Assembly (NCBI RefSeq): GCF_048595595.1
Contig: NZ_CP184347.1
Strand: one strand, 5' to 3'
DNA from: Bacteroides pyogenes_A
GTDB taxonomy: Bacteria; Bacteroidota; Bacteroidia; Bacteroidales; Bacteroidaceae
DNA: 64,000 bases
Within the stretch, counting starts at the first letter, position 1, and each line of letters starts with the position of its first letter. Shown here piece after piece: positions 34,309-43,419 of this stretch. The notes beneath the pieces are model-generated. The model was not told where the DNA came from. It was given only the letters and a program-made list of their open reading frames with translations, and did no database searches. The position numbers and the translations under genes were made by a program.

Positions 34309-36759
34309 ATGAAAATAATTATTATCGGCGGTGTCGCGGGGGGAGCTACCACTGCCGCCCGTATCAGAAGAATGAATGAGGCTGCGGAGATTATTCTCGT
34401 GGAGAAAGGGAAGCATATCTCTTACGCCAATTGCGGATTGCCTTACTACATAGGCGGAGTGATCGAGGAACGCGAAAAGCTGTTCGTGCAGACGGCGGAG
34501 GGATTCTCCACGCGCTTCCGTATCGATGTGCGCACGGAGAGCGAGGCGACGGCCATCGACCGGGCGAGAAAAACGGTCGCCATCCGCCGGGGTGAAGAGA
34601 CATACGAGGAGACTTACGACAAACTGCTGATCTCTACGGGCGCCACTCCCGTACGCCCGCCTCTGCCGGGCATCGGGGTCGAAGGCATATTCACGCTGCG
34701 GAATGTAGACGACACGGACCGCATCAAGCGGCACGTCGACCGCTACCGCCCGCGCAGGGCCGTAGTGGTGGGAGCGGGGTTCATCGGGCTGGAGATGGCG
34801 GAAAACCTGCATGCGCTCGGGGCAAAGGTGTCTATTGTGGAGATGGCGGACCAAGTGATGACTCCGATCGACTTTTCCATGGCGTCGCTCGTTCACGGGC
34901 ATCTGGCGGACAAAGGGGTGGACCTTTACCTGAACCGGGCGGTGGCTTCTTTCGAGAAAACGGACGACGGACTGAAGGTCTGCCTCAAAGACGGACATTC
35001 GATTGCCGCCGATGTGGTGATTCTTTCCATCGGCGTACGTCCGGAGACTTCGCTGGCGCGTGCCGCAGGGCTGGCGATCGGCGAGGCGGGAGGCATCGCC
35101 GTGAACGATTATCTGCAAACTTCGGACGAGGCGATCTATGCCATCGGAGACGCGATAGAGTTCCGCCACCCCATCACCGGAAAGCCTTGGCTCAACTATC
35201 TGGCGGGTCCTGCTAACCGGCAGGGACGCATTGTGGCGGACAATATGCTCGGAGCGCGTATCCCTTACGAGGGTTCCATAGGCACGTCCATCGCCAAGGT
35301 GTTCGACCTGACGGTGGCTTCTGCGGGGTTGCCCGGCAAGCGTCTGCGTCAGGAGGGAATCGAATATCTCTCGGTTACCGTTCACCCCAATTCGCATGCC
35401 GGATACTATCCCGGCGCAATGCCGATGAGCATCAAGATTACCTTCGGTAAAGAAACGGGAAGGCTATACGGCGGACAGATCGTGGGATACGACGGCGTGG
35501 ATAAGCGGATCGACCAGATCGCGCTCGTGCTGAAACGGCAGGGAACGGTTTACGACCTGATGAAGGTGGAGCAGGCGTATGCCCCTCCTTTCTCGTCGGC
35601 AAAGGATCCGGTGGCGGTGGCGGGATACGTGGCCGAAAATGTGATTTGCGACAGGATGATACCGGTTTACTGGAGGGAGTTGCGCGACGGCGGAACCGAC
35701 GGCAGACTTTTGCTGGACGTCCGTACACCGGACGAGTTTGCTTTGGGAACGCTGCCCGGAGCCGTGAACATCCCGCTCGACGAGCTGCGCGGCAGGCTGG
35801 GGGAACTGCCCGAAGACAGCATGATTTACGTGTTCTGCGCCGTGGGGCTGAGGGGCTATCTGGCGTGCCGCATATTGGCGCAGCACGGGTTTAAGCAGGT
35901 GCGCAACCTTTCGGGCGGGCTGAAGACATATCATGCCGCTACGGCTCCCGTGACGCCGGGCGGAGGGGATGCCGGCAGGAGCGGTTCGGATTCGGGCAAC
36001 GGTGCGGCAGGCAAAGCGGCATCCGGGGGAGCCGTGACGGTGCGTGTGGATGCATGCGGCTTGCAGTGCCCCGGCCCGGTACTGAAAATGAAGAAGGCGA
36101 TGGACAGTCTTGCGCCGGGCGAAAGGGTGGAAATTATTTCAACCGACCCCGGTTTCCTGCGCGATGCGGGGGCATGGTGCAATTCTACGGGCAACCATCT
36201 GGTTTCTACCGAATCGCAGGGCGGAAAAGCGGTGGCGGTGATAGAGAAAGGAGAGCCCAAGGCGTGCAATCTGGTGACTTCGTGCGACGATAAGGGGAAA
36301 ACGCTGATTATGTTCAGCGACGATCTCGACAAGGCGCTGGCTACGTTTGTTCTTGCCAACGGGGCGGCGGCTACGGGGCAGAAGGTAACCGTATTCTTCA
36401 CCTTCTGGGGGCTGAACGTGATTAAAAAGCTCCGGAAGCCGGCTGTGGAAAAGGATATCTTCGGAAAGATGTTCGCCATGATGCTTCCTTCAAGCTCGTT
36501 GAACCTGAAGCTTTCGAAGATGAGCATGGGGGGAATCGGCGGCAGGATGATGCGTTATATCATGAACCGTAAGGGAATCGATTCGCTGGAGTCGCTCAGG
36601 CAGCAGGCGCTGGACAATGGAGTGGAGTTTATCGCCTGCCAGATGTCGATGGACGTGATGGGCGTGAAGCGCGAGGAACTGCTCGATGAGGTGACGGTAG
36701 GCGGTGTGGCTACGTACATGGAGCGCGCCGATAAGGCGAACGTCAACCTGTTTATCTGA
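34309..36759 (+). CDS. CoA-disulfide reductase-rhodanese-TusA-DsrE fusion
   Basis: The 816-residue protein joins four sulfur-handling modules. Residues 1-445: FAD/NAD(P)H disulfide reductase with GGVAGGATTAARIRR and the single active Cys42 (SYANCGLPYY) typical of CoA-disulfide or polysulfide reductases. About 455-550: rhodanese with Cys510 in VFCAVGLRGY. A Gly/Ser linker (about 556-576). About 578-650: TusA-like domain with CGLQCPGP (Cys583, Cys587). About 655-816: DsrE/DsrE2-like domain with Cys near 651 and 660. It probably reduces persulfides or polysulfides and passes sulfane sulfur along the chain in the cytoplasm. Its 3' end overlaps the convergent GH3 gene by 8 bases. Confidence 0.9.
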   Translation: MKIIIIGGVAGGATTAARIRRMNEAAEIILVEKGKHISYANCGLPYYIGGVIEEREKLFVQTAEGFSTRFRIDVRTESEATAIDRARKTVAIRRGEETYEETYDKLLISTGATPVRPPLPGIGVEGIFTLRNVDDTDRIKRHVDRYRPRRAVVVGAGFIGLEMAENLHALGAKVSIVEMADQVMTPIDFSMASLVHGHLADKGVDLYLNRAVASFEKTDDGLKVCLKDGHSIAADVVILSIGVRPETSLARAAGLAIGEAGGIAVNDYLQTSDEAIYAIGDAIEFRHPITGKPWLNYLAGPANRQGRIVADNMLGARIPYEGSIGTSIAKVFDLTVASAGLPGKRLRQEGIEYLSVTVHPNSHAGYYPGAMPMSIKITFGKETGRLYGGQIVGYDGVDKRIDQIALVLKRQGTVYDLMKVEQAYAPPFSSAKDPVAVAGYVAENVICDRMIPVYWRELRDGGTDGRLLLDVRTPDEFALGTLPGAVNIPLDELRGRLGELPEDSMIYVFCAVGLRGYLACRILAQHGFKQVRNLSGGLKTYHAATAPVTPGGGDAGRSGSDSGNGAAGKAASGGAVTVRVDACGLQCPGPVLKMKKAMDSLAPGERVEIISTDPGFLRDAGAWCNSTGNHLVSTESQGGKAVAVIEKGEPKACNLVTSCDDKGKTLIMFSDDLDKALATFVLANGAAATGQKVTVFFTFWGLNVIKKLRKPAVEKDIFGKMFAMMLPSSSLNLKLSKMSMGGIGGRMMRYIMNRKGIDSLESLRQQALDNGVEFIACQMSMDVMGVKREELLDEVTVGGVATYMERADKANVNLFI

Positions 36760-39700
36760 TCAGCGCGTCGTATATCGCCTGCTGGATTTGCTCGCGGATT
36801 TCGAGTGTCATGAGGCGGCGGTTGGTGGCGTCGGGATAGGTGCGGTTGCTCAGAAAGACATAAACCAACCCGTTCGCCGGGTCTGCCCACGCGCAGGTTC
36901 CTGTGAAGCCCGTATGCCCGTAGGCTGCGGCGGGCGTGCCGGCAGCACAGTTGCCCTTTTCGGGGCGCTGCGTGTCGGGCCTGTCGAAGCCCAGCCCGCG
37001 CCGGCTGATTTTTGATGTTTCGGTGGTAAACAGCAAGCAGGTCTCTTTGCTCAGGTAACGTTTCCCGTCCATCTCGCCCTGGTTCAGCAGCATCTGGTGA
37101 ACCTTCGCCACATCGCGCGCGGTGGAGAACAGTCCAGCGTTGCCCGCCACCCCGCCGTGGAAGGCGCATGCCTCGTCGTGCACGAATCCGCGCAACGTCT
37201 CCTTCCGCAGGAAGAGATCGGTGCTCGAAGGCACGATTTCCGAAGGCTTGAAGCGGCGCAGCGGGCGGTATGCTGTCCGTGCCAGCCCCATCGGTTCGTA
37301 GAATTCCTGCCGCAGATACTCGTCCATGGGCATTCCCGCCAGTTGCTCGGCCATCATTCCCAGCAAGATGAACCCTATGTCGCTGTACACATACCGCTTG
37401 GCTCCTGCTTTGGCTTCGGCGATTTGCGTTTTGATTGCTTTTTCGAACGAAGCGTTGAGCCACCATTTGTCCGATATGCGGACGGTGTATCGCTCTTTTC
37501 TGACGGGCGAAATATATTCGCTTTTGAACCTGAACTTCGTATTCGCCCACGTGCCGCGACCGATGAGAAGCGTGTGGTTTGCGTCTTTGCGGCCGCTGAA
37601 GAGTTTTCCTTTATAGCTGTCGTCGTCGATCGCTTCCCGGTAGAAAGGGATGAAAGAGGGCAGCCCCGACTCGTGGAACAGCAGTTCCTGAATGGTTATG
37701 TCTTTCTTGTCTGTCTGCCGGAGGAAAGGCAGATGGCGCGCTATCTTGTCGGTGAGGTTGAAACGCCCTTTGTCGTAGAGCTTCATCAGCGCCAGCAGTG
37801 TTCCGGTGGTCTTTGAAAGCGACGCCAGGTCGTAGAGGTCTGTGGGGCTTACCGGCGCGCTTCCCTTGCCCGCCTGAGTGCCGAAAGCCTTGTCTACGAA
37901 AATATGTCCGTCCTTCATCACCACGATCTGGCAGCCGGGATAAGCCTGCTGCCGGATGCCGTCCGAGGCGATGGAGTCGATGCGTAGCAGCTTCGCGGAA
38001 GAAAGGCCGTACTCTTCGGGAACAAAATGCGGGGGAGTCTGCGGGCCGACAGTCACTCCCGCTCCCGCGCGGAACACTCCTCCGACGCTTGCGGAGAGTC
38101 GTCCGTCGGCGGTAGCTTTGCCGAACAGCACATCTGCCGTGCGTGTCATCACGTCTTTATGGGCGGTATGCGCCAGTACCACCGCCGAGGCGCGGTCTGC
38201 GGCGCGGTGAATTTGCAGCATCGTTTTTCCGGGCGTGAAGAACAGGTAAACGGTAGGCGAATGGGGAGTAAACTTCGCGAAGAACGGTTGGTAGGAAGCC
38301 GGACGCTGTTCGCTCACGGCGACAATGATCCGCTTGTAGGCGGAAAGCGAGTCTTGAAGCCGCTTCGCTTCTTCCGCCCGCAAATCCGGACGCAGGCGAA
38401 AGCGGGTGATCGGCGCGTGTTTCGAGAGTTGCCCGGCAAGCGCGTCCATGCTGTTTTTGGCGCCGACCTCCAAGAGGGCCACGCTCTGCCCTTTGTCCCC
38501 ATAAAGGGGTAAGACTTGGTTTTTATTGTGCAGCACGGTGATTGCCGCCAGGTTCAGTTTGCCGATCAGGTCGGCCGTTTGCCGGGTATGGATGCGCTGC
38601 TCCAGTCCGGATAGTTGCACGTAGGGCTTTTCCTTCAGCCCCAGCACATATTTGTACATCAGCACTTTGCGGCATTTGGCCTCTATCTCCTCCCGTTTCA
38701 GCTCGCCTTTTTCGATGGCGTCCATCACACTTGCCATCTCTTTCTTCAGGTTGCGCGGAGCCAGCACCATGTCGTTGCCTGCTTTTAAGGCGCGCACGCA
38801 TACGTTGTCGTTTCCGGCAACGCCTTTCATGGCGAGGGCATCGGTGAATACCAACCCTTTGAAAGCCAGATCTCCTGCCAGCAGATCGTGTACCACCTTG
38901 CGCGAGAGCGAGGAAGGAAGTCCGCGCGCCGGCTCTATGGAGGGAACTTGCAGGTGTCCCACCATCATGCCTCCCAGTCCGGCGCGTATGGCCCTTTTGA
39001 AAGGATAAAGCTCGATGCTGTCCAGACGCTCTCGGGTGAAAGGGAGCACCGGAAGCGCCTTATGCGAATCGACGTCCGTATCGCCATGCCCCGGAAAGTG
39101 CTTGCAGACCGACAGCACGCCGCCATCCTCCAGTCCGGCGGCATAGGCGATGACTTTATCCGCCACCCGCTCCGGGTCTTCCCCGAACGAACGGGTATTG
39201 ATTACGGGGTTTTCGGGGTTGATGTTGACGTCCGCCACCGGGGCGAAGTTTACCTGCACCCCGATTTGCCGGCACTGCCGCGCCATCTCTTTCCCGTATT
39301 CATAAATCAGTTTGTCGTCCCGGATACATCCCAGTACCATGTTTCTCGGAAAAACGGGCGTGCCCCGCAATCGCATCGACAGCCCCCATTCGCCGTCGAA
39401 AGTAATCAGGAGCGGAATCTTGGCAAGGCGTTGCGCCTTGTTGGTCAGCACCGCTTGGTTTTGCAGCGTCCCTCCCGAGAAGAGAAGCCCCCCGACGCCG
39501 TAGGTGTCGACCGCATCGTGCAGCACCGCGAGGTTTTGTTTGGTATTCACCGGCGCAATGGTGTGGATGAACAGTTGCCCCACCTTCTCCTTCAGGCTGA
39601 GCTTTTCCATCACCGAGTCTACCCAGTGGAGGCAGCGTTTGTCCTGAAGCGCCTTTTGCAGCAGGCGGGGATTCCCGTCTGGCAGGAGCGGTGAAGAAGG

Positions 39701-39931
39701 GTGTTGGGAAGCGGATAAACCGGGCGGGCGTTCCGATGCTTCGGGAGATGGCGCCGGCTTCTGCCGTTTTTGTGTCGCAGATGCCTTCGCTGTTTTATCA
39801 GCTTTGCGTGACAGAGAGACCTCTTCCGCCCGCTTTGCTTGCGCGAGCTGTGTATGAAAGTGCGTCGGCTTCATTACGAATCCGGTGAGCGAAAGGAACA
39901 GCAGGATGAACAGTGAAGAAATCAGTTTCAT
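36752..39931 (-). CDS. GH3 beta-N-acetylglucosaminidase fused to a serine hydrolase (beta-lactamase family)
   Basis: The 1059-residue exported protein carries an N-terminal GH3 domain (about 95-430) with the NagZ-type KHFPGHGDTDVDSHKALP loop and the nucleophile region FTDALAMKG, a GH3 C-terminal domain, then a class C beta-lactamase/PBP-type domain (about 670-1059) with SLSK (SxxK), YSD in the YxN position and HTG in the KTG position. NagZ-like enzymes remove GlcNAc from muropeptides; the second domain may be an esterase or peptidase on peptidoglycan. It overlaps the downstream end of the 5'-nucleotidase gene by four bases, so it is the last gene of that operon. Confidence 0.9.
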   Translation of the reverse strand: MKLISSLFILLFLSLTGFVMKPTHFHTQLAQAKRAEEVSLSRKADKTAKASATQKRQKPAPSPEASERPPGLSASQHPSSPLLPDGNPRLLQKALQDKRCLHWVDSVMEKLSLKEKVGQLFIHTIAPVNTKQNLAVLHDAVDTYGVGGLLFSGGTLQNQAVLTNKAQRLAKIPLLITFDGEWGLSMRLRGTPVFPRNMVLGCIRDDKLIYEYGKEMARQCRQIGVQVNFAPVADVNINPENPVINTRSFGEDPERVADKVIAYAAGLEDGGVLSVCKHFPGHGDTDVDSHKALPVLPFTRERLDSIELYPFKRAIRAGLGGMMVGHLQVPSIEPARGLPSSLSRKVVHDLLAGDLAFKGLVFTDALAMKGVAGNDNVCVRALKAGNDMVLAPRNLKKEMASVMDAIEKGELKREEIEAKCRKVLMYKYVLGLKEKPYVQLSGLEQRIHTRQTADLIGKLNLAAITVLHNKNQVLPLYGDKGQSVALLEVGAKNSMDALAGQLSKHAPITRFRLRPDLRAEEAKRLQDSLSAYKRIIVAVSEQRPASYQPFFAKFTPHSPTVYLFFTPGKTMLQIHRAADRASAVVLAHTAHKDVMTRTADVLFGKATADGRLSASVGGVFRAGAGVTVGPQTPPHFVPEEYGLSSAKLLRIDSIASDGIRQQAYPGCQIVVMKDGHIFVDKAFGTQAGKGSAPVSPTDLYDLASLSKTTGTLLALMKLYDKGRFNLTDKIARHLPFLRQTDKKDITIQELLFHESGLPSFIPFYREAIDDDSYKGKLFSGRKDANHTLLIGRGTWANTKFRFKSEYISPVRKERYTVRISDKWWLNASFEKAIKTQIAEAKAGAKRYVYSDIGFILLGMMAEQLAGMPMDEYLRQEFYEPMGLARTAYRPLRRFKPSEIVPSSTDLFLRKETLRGFVHDEACAFHGGVAGNAGLFSTARDVAKVHQMLLNQGEMDGKRYLSKETCLLFTTETSKISRRGLGFDRPDTQRPEKGNCAAGTPAAAYGHTGFTGTCAWADPANGLVYVFLSNRTYPDATNRRLMTLEIREQIQQAIYDALIR

Positions 39932-40758
39932 TTACGCGTTAAAGTTAAGTCGAGGCGTCCGACGCGTACTCCGTTTTTTCCGGTGTGCATCAGCCGTACC
40001 TCTTTTCCGTCGGCATTCAAATACGTTTTGGGGGCTTTCATGAAGGTGTGCGAGTGTCCGCCCAGCACTACGTCGATATTCCGGGTGTTGGCTATCAACC
40101 ATTCGTCGGTCTGTATGCCCAGATGCGAAAGGCACACCACTACATCGCACCCTTTCGATTTCAGCAGGGCGGCGGTTTCGTTCGACACGCGGACGGGGTC
40201 TTTGTAAACCACTCCTTCGCACTTCTCCGCCGGAATCAGCCCGTCGGGTTTGGCCCCCAGTCCGAACACTCCGATGCGCATCCCGGACCGTTCGAGGATG
40301 ATGTAAGGCTTCACCAGCCCCTTCAGCGGAGTGTGCTCCAAATCGTAGTTGGAGCATACGATGGGAAATGTGGCCATCTTGAACAGGCGCGCCATGTTCT
40401 CCAAGCCGAAGTCGAACTCGTGGTTTCCGATGGTGCAGGCGTCGTAGCCCATTTCGTTCATCAGTTTCACCTCCACCTCGCCTTTGTATATATTATAATA
40501 AGGTGTACCCTGCGAGAAGTCTCCGCAATCGAACAAGAGTACATGTTCGTTCTCCTTGCGAAAGCGGTTGAGGAAGGTGGCTCTGCGTACGAATCCCCCC
40601 TCTTTGTAATTTCTGTCTCCTTTCTGGTTGATAGGCTCGATGCGGCTGTGCACGTCGCTTGTCTGGAGAATAATAAGCTGTTTGGTTTTCTGTGCCGATG
40701 CGGAGAAGCCGAGTCCCCACATGAAGCACACGATGAGTAATGTATGCAATTTTTTCAT
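39928..40758 (-). CDS. 5'-nucleotidase metallophosphatase domain, exported
   Basis: The 276-residue protein has a signal peptide (MKKLHTLLIVCFMWGLGFSASAQ) and only the N-terminal calcineurin-like half of UshA-type 5'-nucleotidases: TSDVHSRIEP (DxH), DCGDFSQGTPYY (GD), GNHEFDFG (GNHE), CLSHLG and GGHSHT. All dinuclear metal ligands are present. The substrate-binding C-terminal half is encoded by the separate gene just upstream (22-bp gap). The two products probably assemble in the periplasm to hydrolyse nucleotides. The start at 40758 (MKK) is preferred to 40764. Confidence 0.9.
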   Translation of the reverse strand: MKKLHTLLIVCFMWGLGFSASAQKTKQLIILQTSDVHSRIEPINQKGDRNYKEGGFVRRATFLNRFRKENEHVLLFDCGDFSQGTPYYNIYKGEVEVKLMNEMGYDACTIGNHEFDFGLENMARLFKMATFPIVCSNYDLEHTPLKGLVKPYIILERSGMRIGVFGLGAKPDGLIPAEKCEGVVYKDPVRVSNETAALLKSKGCDVVVCLSHLGIQTDEWLIANTRNIDVVLGGHSHTFMKAPKTYLNADGKEVRLMHTGKNGVRVGRLDLTLTRK

Positions 40759-40780
40759 ATACACGGTATTGAAGTTTGGT

Positions 40781-41566
40781 TCATCTGATACTGATTCGCC
40801 CGTCGAGCTTCGAGGTAATCGCCTTTCCGTCGGCAGTCTGCTTCCGTACGTAATCCAGAAACAGCTTGCGCAGTGTAGCGTTCTCGGGACATTGGCGTTT
40901 CTCTGCTTGCAGCAAGGCGTCCATGCGTCCGTTGCCGTCTGCCAGATAGTCGACGGTGGAGACGGTATAGAGCCGTTTGTCTTCTACGGGTCTGCCGCCC
41001 ACGGTTGCATTCAGCAACTCTCCCGTCCGGCTGATTTCGAGGCGGACGCCGCTTACTCCCTCTCCTTGCAGCGATGCGATGGATTGGAACAAGCGTTTCA
41101 GGTGCCGCCCTTCGATGGTGAGCACGCAAAGCGAATTTTCGAAGGGGAGAATCTCGTACACTGTTCCCACCGTTATATCGCCCTGAGGCAGAATGTTTCG
41201 CAACCCTCCCATGTTGATCAGTCCCATGTCGGCGGGCTTGCCCAACACTTGCGCCGCAGCTTCCCGGAGCACTTCCGCCACGAGGTTCGAGAGCAGGCTT
41301 TCGGGCATCTCCTTCTCCATTCTCATGGCGCTCGTCCCGATGACCTCGTACATCATGCGGTCGATCTCTTTCTTGTAGGGGTTCAACACTTTGCTTGTCT
41401 TTTCGTCGGGATTCCGGTCCCATGCCGAGTCGATGGTAATCATGCTGCCCGTCGCTTGGGATACGTAGTAGCGTGAGGCGGCTTCCCGCGGCGAATGGCA
41501 CGAAGAGAACGCGAACAGGCTTGTCAGCGTTGCTGCCGTGAGAAACTTTCGGTAAGTTTGTTTCAT
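40781..41566 (-). CDS. 5'-nucleotidase C-terminal domain, lipoprotein
   Basis: The 261-residue protein has a lipoprotein signal (LTSLFAFSSC, Cys23) and then the C-terminal domain of 5'-nucleotidases alone: LVAEVLREAA, DMGLINMGGLRNILPQGDIT (typically NxGGxR), YEILPFENSLCVLTIEGRHL, and VSTVDYLADGNGRM. This half binds the nucleoside part. Catalytic metal residues are on the separate downstream gene product. It is the first gene of the operon C-terminal half, N-terminal half, GH3 fusion. Split nucleotidases of this kind occur elsewhere in Bacteroidetes. Confidence 0.9.
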   Translation of the reverse strand: MKQTYRKFLTAATLTSLFAFSSCHSPREAASRYYVSQATGSMITIDSAWDRNPDEKTSKVLNPYKKEIDRMMYEVIGTSAMRMEKEMPESLLSNLVAEVLREAAAQVLGKPADMGLINMGGLRNILPQGDITVGTVYEILPFENSLCVLTIEGRHLKRLFQSIASLQGEGVSGVRLEISRTGELLNATVGGRPVEDKRLYTVSTVDYLADGNGRMDALLQAEKRQCPENATLRKLFLDYVRKQTADGKAITSKLDGRISIR

Positions 41567-41594
41567 GCTTGTAGCTTTTTGTTTAGAACAGGCA

Positions 41595-41628
41595 CAAATA
41601 TACGAAAAACATTTGGCTATCTGACAAA
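41595..41628 (-). promoter_or_regulatory. Promoter of the split 5'-nucleotidase operon
   Basis: Minus strand: TTTG (41625-41628), 22 bases, TATATTTG (41595-41602, perfect -7), 29 bases before the start codon at 41566. It interlocks with the divergent rplS promoter. Confidence 0.65.
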
Positions 41629-41643
41629 TAATTCGTTACTTTG
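41612..41643 (+). promoter_or_regulatory. rplS promoter
   Basis: TTTG (41612-41615), 20 bases, TTACTTTG (41636-41643). It overlaps the divergent nucleotidase promoter on the other strand. The leader to the rplS ATG is about 80 bases. Confidence 0.6.
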
Positions 41644-41730
41644 CACCGCTTTCGCGCAATCGCTGTCAAGAAGAGATGAGATGCTTGGTATGTTGCGTTG
41701 TAACGATCAAACAATTTAATAATAGCTACA

Positions 41731-42084
41731 ATGGATTTAATTAAAATTGCAGAAGAAGCATTTGCTACCGGAAAACAGCATCCGAGCTTCAAAGCCGGAG
41801 ACACTGTGACTGTGGCATATCGTATTATCGAAGGTAACAAAGAGCGTGTGCAGCAGTACCGCGGCGTTGTTATCAAAATCTCCGGTCACGGAGACAAGAA
41901 GCGTTTTACTGTGCGTAAAATGTCAGGAACAATCGGCGTAGAAAGAATTTTCCCGCTCGAATCACCGGCTATCGATAGAATCGAAGTGAACAAGGTAGGT
42001 AAAGTTCGTCGCGCTAAGCTATATTACCTGCGTTCTCTTACCGGTAAGAAAGCCAGAATCAAAGAAAAAAGAGTTTTGGGTTAA
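41731..42084 (+). CDS. rplS: 50S ribosomal protein L19
   Basis: The 117-residue protein matches L19 throughout: HPSFKAGDTVTVAYRIIEG, ERVQQYRGVVIKISGHG, FTVRKMSGTIGVERIFPLESP and a basic C-terminus KARIKEKRVLG. L19 sits at the interface between subunits. It is a monocistronic unit here with its own promoter and a very good terminator 24 bases after the stop. Start and length are typical. Confidence 0.98.
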   Translation: MDLIKIAEEAFATGKQHPSFKAGDTVTVAYRIIEGNKERVQQYRGVVIKISGHGDKKRFTVRKMSGTIGVERIFPLESPAIDRIEVNKVGKVRRAKLYYLRSLTGKKARIKEKRVLG

Positions 42085-42107
42085 TCCCTGCTCTTCGTTC
42101 GAGATAG

Positions 42108-42140
42108 AAAAGGAAATTCCGAAAGGGGTTTCCTTTTTTT
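42108..42140 (+). terminator. rplS terminator
   Basis: Arms 42108-42120 and 42125-42137 form a 13-bp stem (two G-T pairs) closed by a GAAA tetraloop, followed by T residues to 42140. Confidence 0.92.
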
Positions 42141-42213
42141 GTGGGTGTTGAGGAATATCCCCTTAATCGGCTGTTTGAAAAAAGGTGTCCGGCTAGAAAG
42201 ATGTATAAAATGT

Positions 42214-42296
42214 AAGGGGCTGTCCGGCTTTGAAGTGCCCTCCAAAAGTTTTGTGTTCAACTTTTGGGGTGTAACTCGCTTTTCGGACAGCCCCTT
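42214..42296. mobile_element. MITE-like 83-bp palindromic element
   Basis: AAGGGGCTGTCCG (42214-42226) and its exact complement (42284-42296) form 13-bp terminal inverted repeats. Inside is a second perfect inverted repeat, CCAAAAGTT (42242-42250) / AACTTTTGG (42259-42267). No transposase is encoded and no target-site duplication is visible. It could be a small non-autonomous element or a solo remnant. The rest of the gap between rplS and the ROK gene holds nothing else recognised. Confidence 0.5.
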
Positions 42297-42435
42297 GCTG
42301 TGGCTTACAGTTACAAACCGAAAGACGTGAAATCGTCCAGTTTGTTCGTTTCGGGAGTTTAGGCGGACTGTATTTTATCCTGCTGCATATCCGCGAAATC
42401 CTCCTTTTGGTTCGTTTCGGACGGGTTCGCCTCTT

Positions 42436-43419
42436 TTATTCTTTCAAGTCTTTCAACTCCCAAGCCAGTGCGCTGGCTCCCAGAACGGCGGCATCCGAAT
42501 CTTTCAGTTCGGAAACGAGCAGTTTGGCCTTTCCTTTATAGATGTTCAGCACGTTTTCGTCGATGGCCTTTTTGATCGGATTCATGATATAGTCGCCCGA
42601 TTTGGCGAGGCCGCCGAACAGTACGATTGCTTCCGGACTGGAGAAAGCGATGGCGTCTGCCAATGCTTCGCCCAAAATATTGCCGGTAAACTCGAAAATC
42701 TCCTGCGCCAGTTTGTCGCCTTTTACGGCTGCATCGTACACGTCTTTCGATGTGATGCTTTCGCCCGGAATATCACGGAGCAAACTCGGCTCCGTACGTG
42801 CCGCGAGGAATTCGCGTGCAGTTCGGGCTACACCCGTGGCCGAGCAATAAGTCTCCAGACAGCCTTTGCGTCCGCAACCGCATACGCGTCCTTCGCGGCG
42901 TGCGATGACGTGTCCCAGCTCGCCGGCAAATCCGTCGTGCCCGTATACCATCTGTCCGTTGATGACGATACCGCTGCCTACGCCCGTGCCTAAGGTGATC
43001 ATAATGAAATCTTTCATGCCGCGCGCTGCGCCGTAAGTCATTTCACCGACGGCTGCGGCATTGGCATCGTTCGTGAGCGCCGTAGGTATGCCCAATCTTT
43101 CTTCGAACATGGCAGCCAGGGGTATGACTCCTCTCCAAGGCAGGTTGGGAGCGAATTCGATGGTTCCGGTATAATAGTTTCCGTTGGGTGCACCGATACC
43201 GATACCCCTGATTTTATCCACACCGCCATTAGCTACGATCAGAGGCAGAAGATGCTTGCATACTTCGTCCGCGTATTCTTCGGCAGTGGGATACCCGGCA
43301 GTCTTGATAGAATCGCTGGCAATGATGGTTCCACGCGCATCCACAATTCCAAAGACGGTATTCGTTCCGCCTATGTCAATACCTACTACGTAGGGTTTTT
43401 CCATGGTTGAATTCATCAT
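42436..43419 (-). CDS. ROK-family sugar kinase (glucokinase-like)
   Basis: The 327-residue protein is a ROK kinase: ATP-binding DIGGTNTVFGIVD near the start, LTNDANAAAVGE, GTGVGSGIVINGQ, the GHVIARREGRVCGCGRKGCLE signature with the zinc-binding His and Cys cluster, and FGGLAKSGD. It phosphorylates glucose or another hexose with ATP in the cytoplasm. It lacks the DNA-binding domain of ROK repressors. The start is either 43419 (MMNSTMEK) or 43404 (MEKPYVVG). It is transcribed alone. Confidence 0.9.
   Translation of the reverse strand: MMNSTMEKPYVVGIDIGGTNTVFGIVDARGTIIASDSIKTAGYPTAEEYADEVCKHLLPLIVANGGVDKIRGIGIGAPNGNYYTGTIEFAPNLPWRGVIPLAAMFEERLGIPTALTNDANAAAVGEMTYGAARGMKDFIMITLGTGVGSGIVINGQMVYGHDGFAGELGHVIARREGRVCGCGRKGCLETYCSATGVARTAREFLAARTEPSLLRDIPGESITSKDVYDAAVKGDKLAQEIFEFTGNILGEALADAIAFSSPEAIVLFGGLAKSGDYIMNPIKKAIDENVLNIYKGKAKLLVSELKDSDAAVLGASALAWELKDLKE

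Noticed and set aside
42139..42330. 63-codon frame after rplS
   Set aside because: It crosses the palindromic element and has no start signal or similarity that I recognise.
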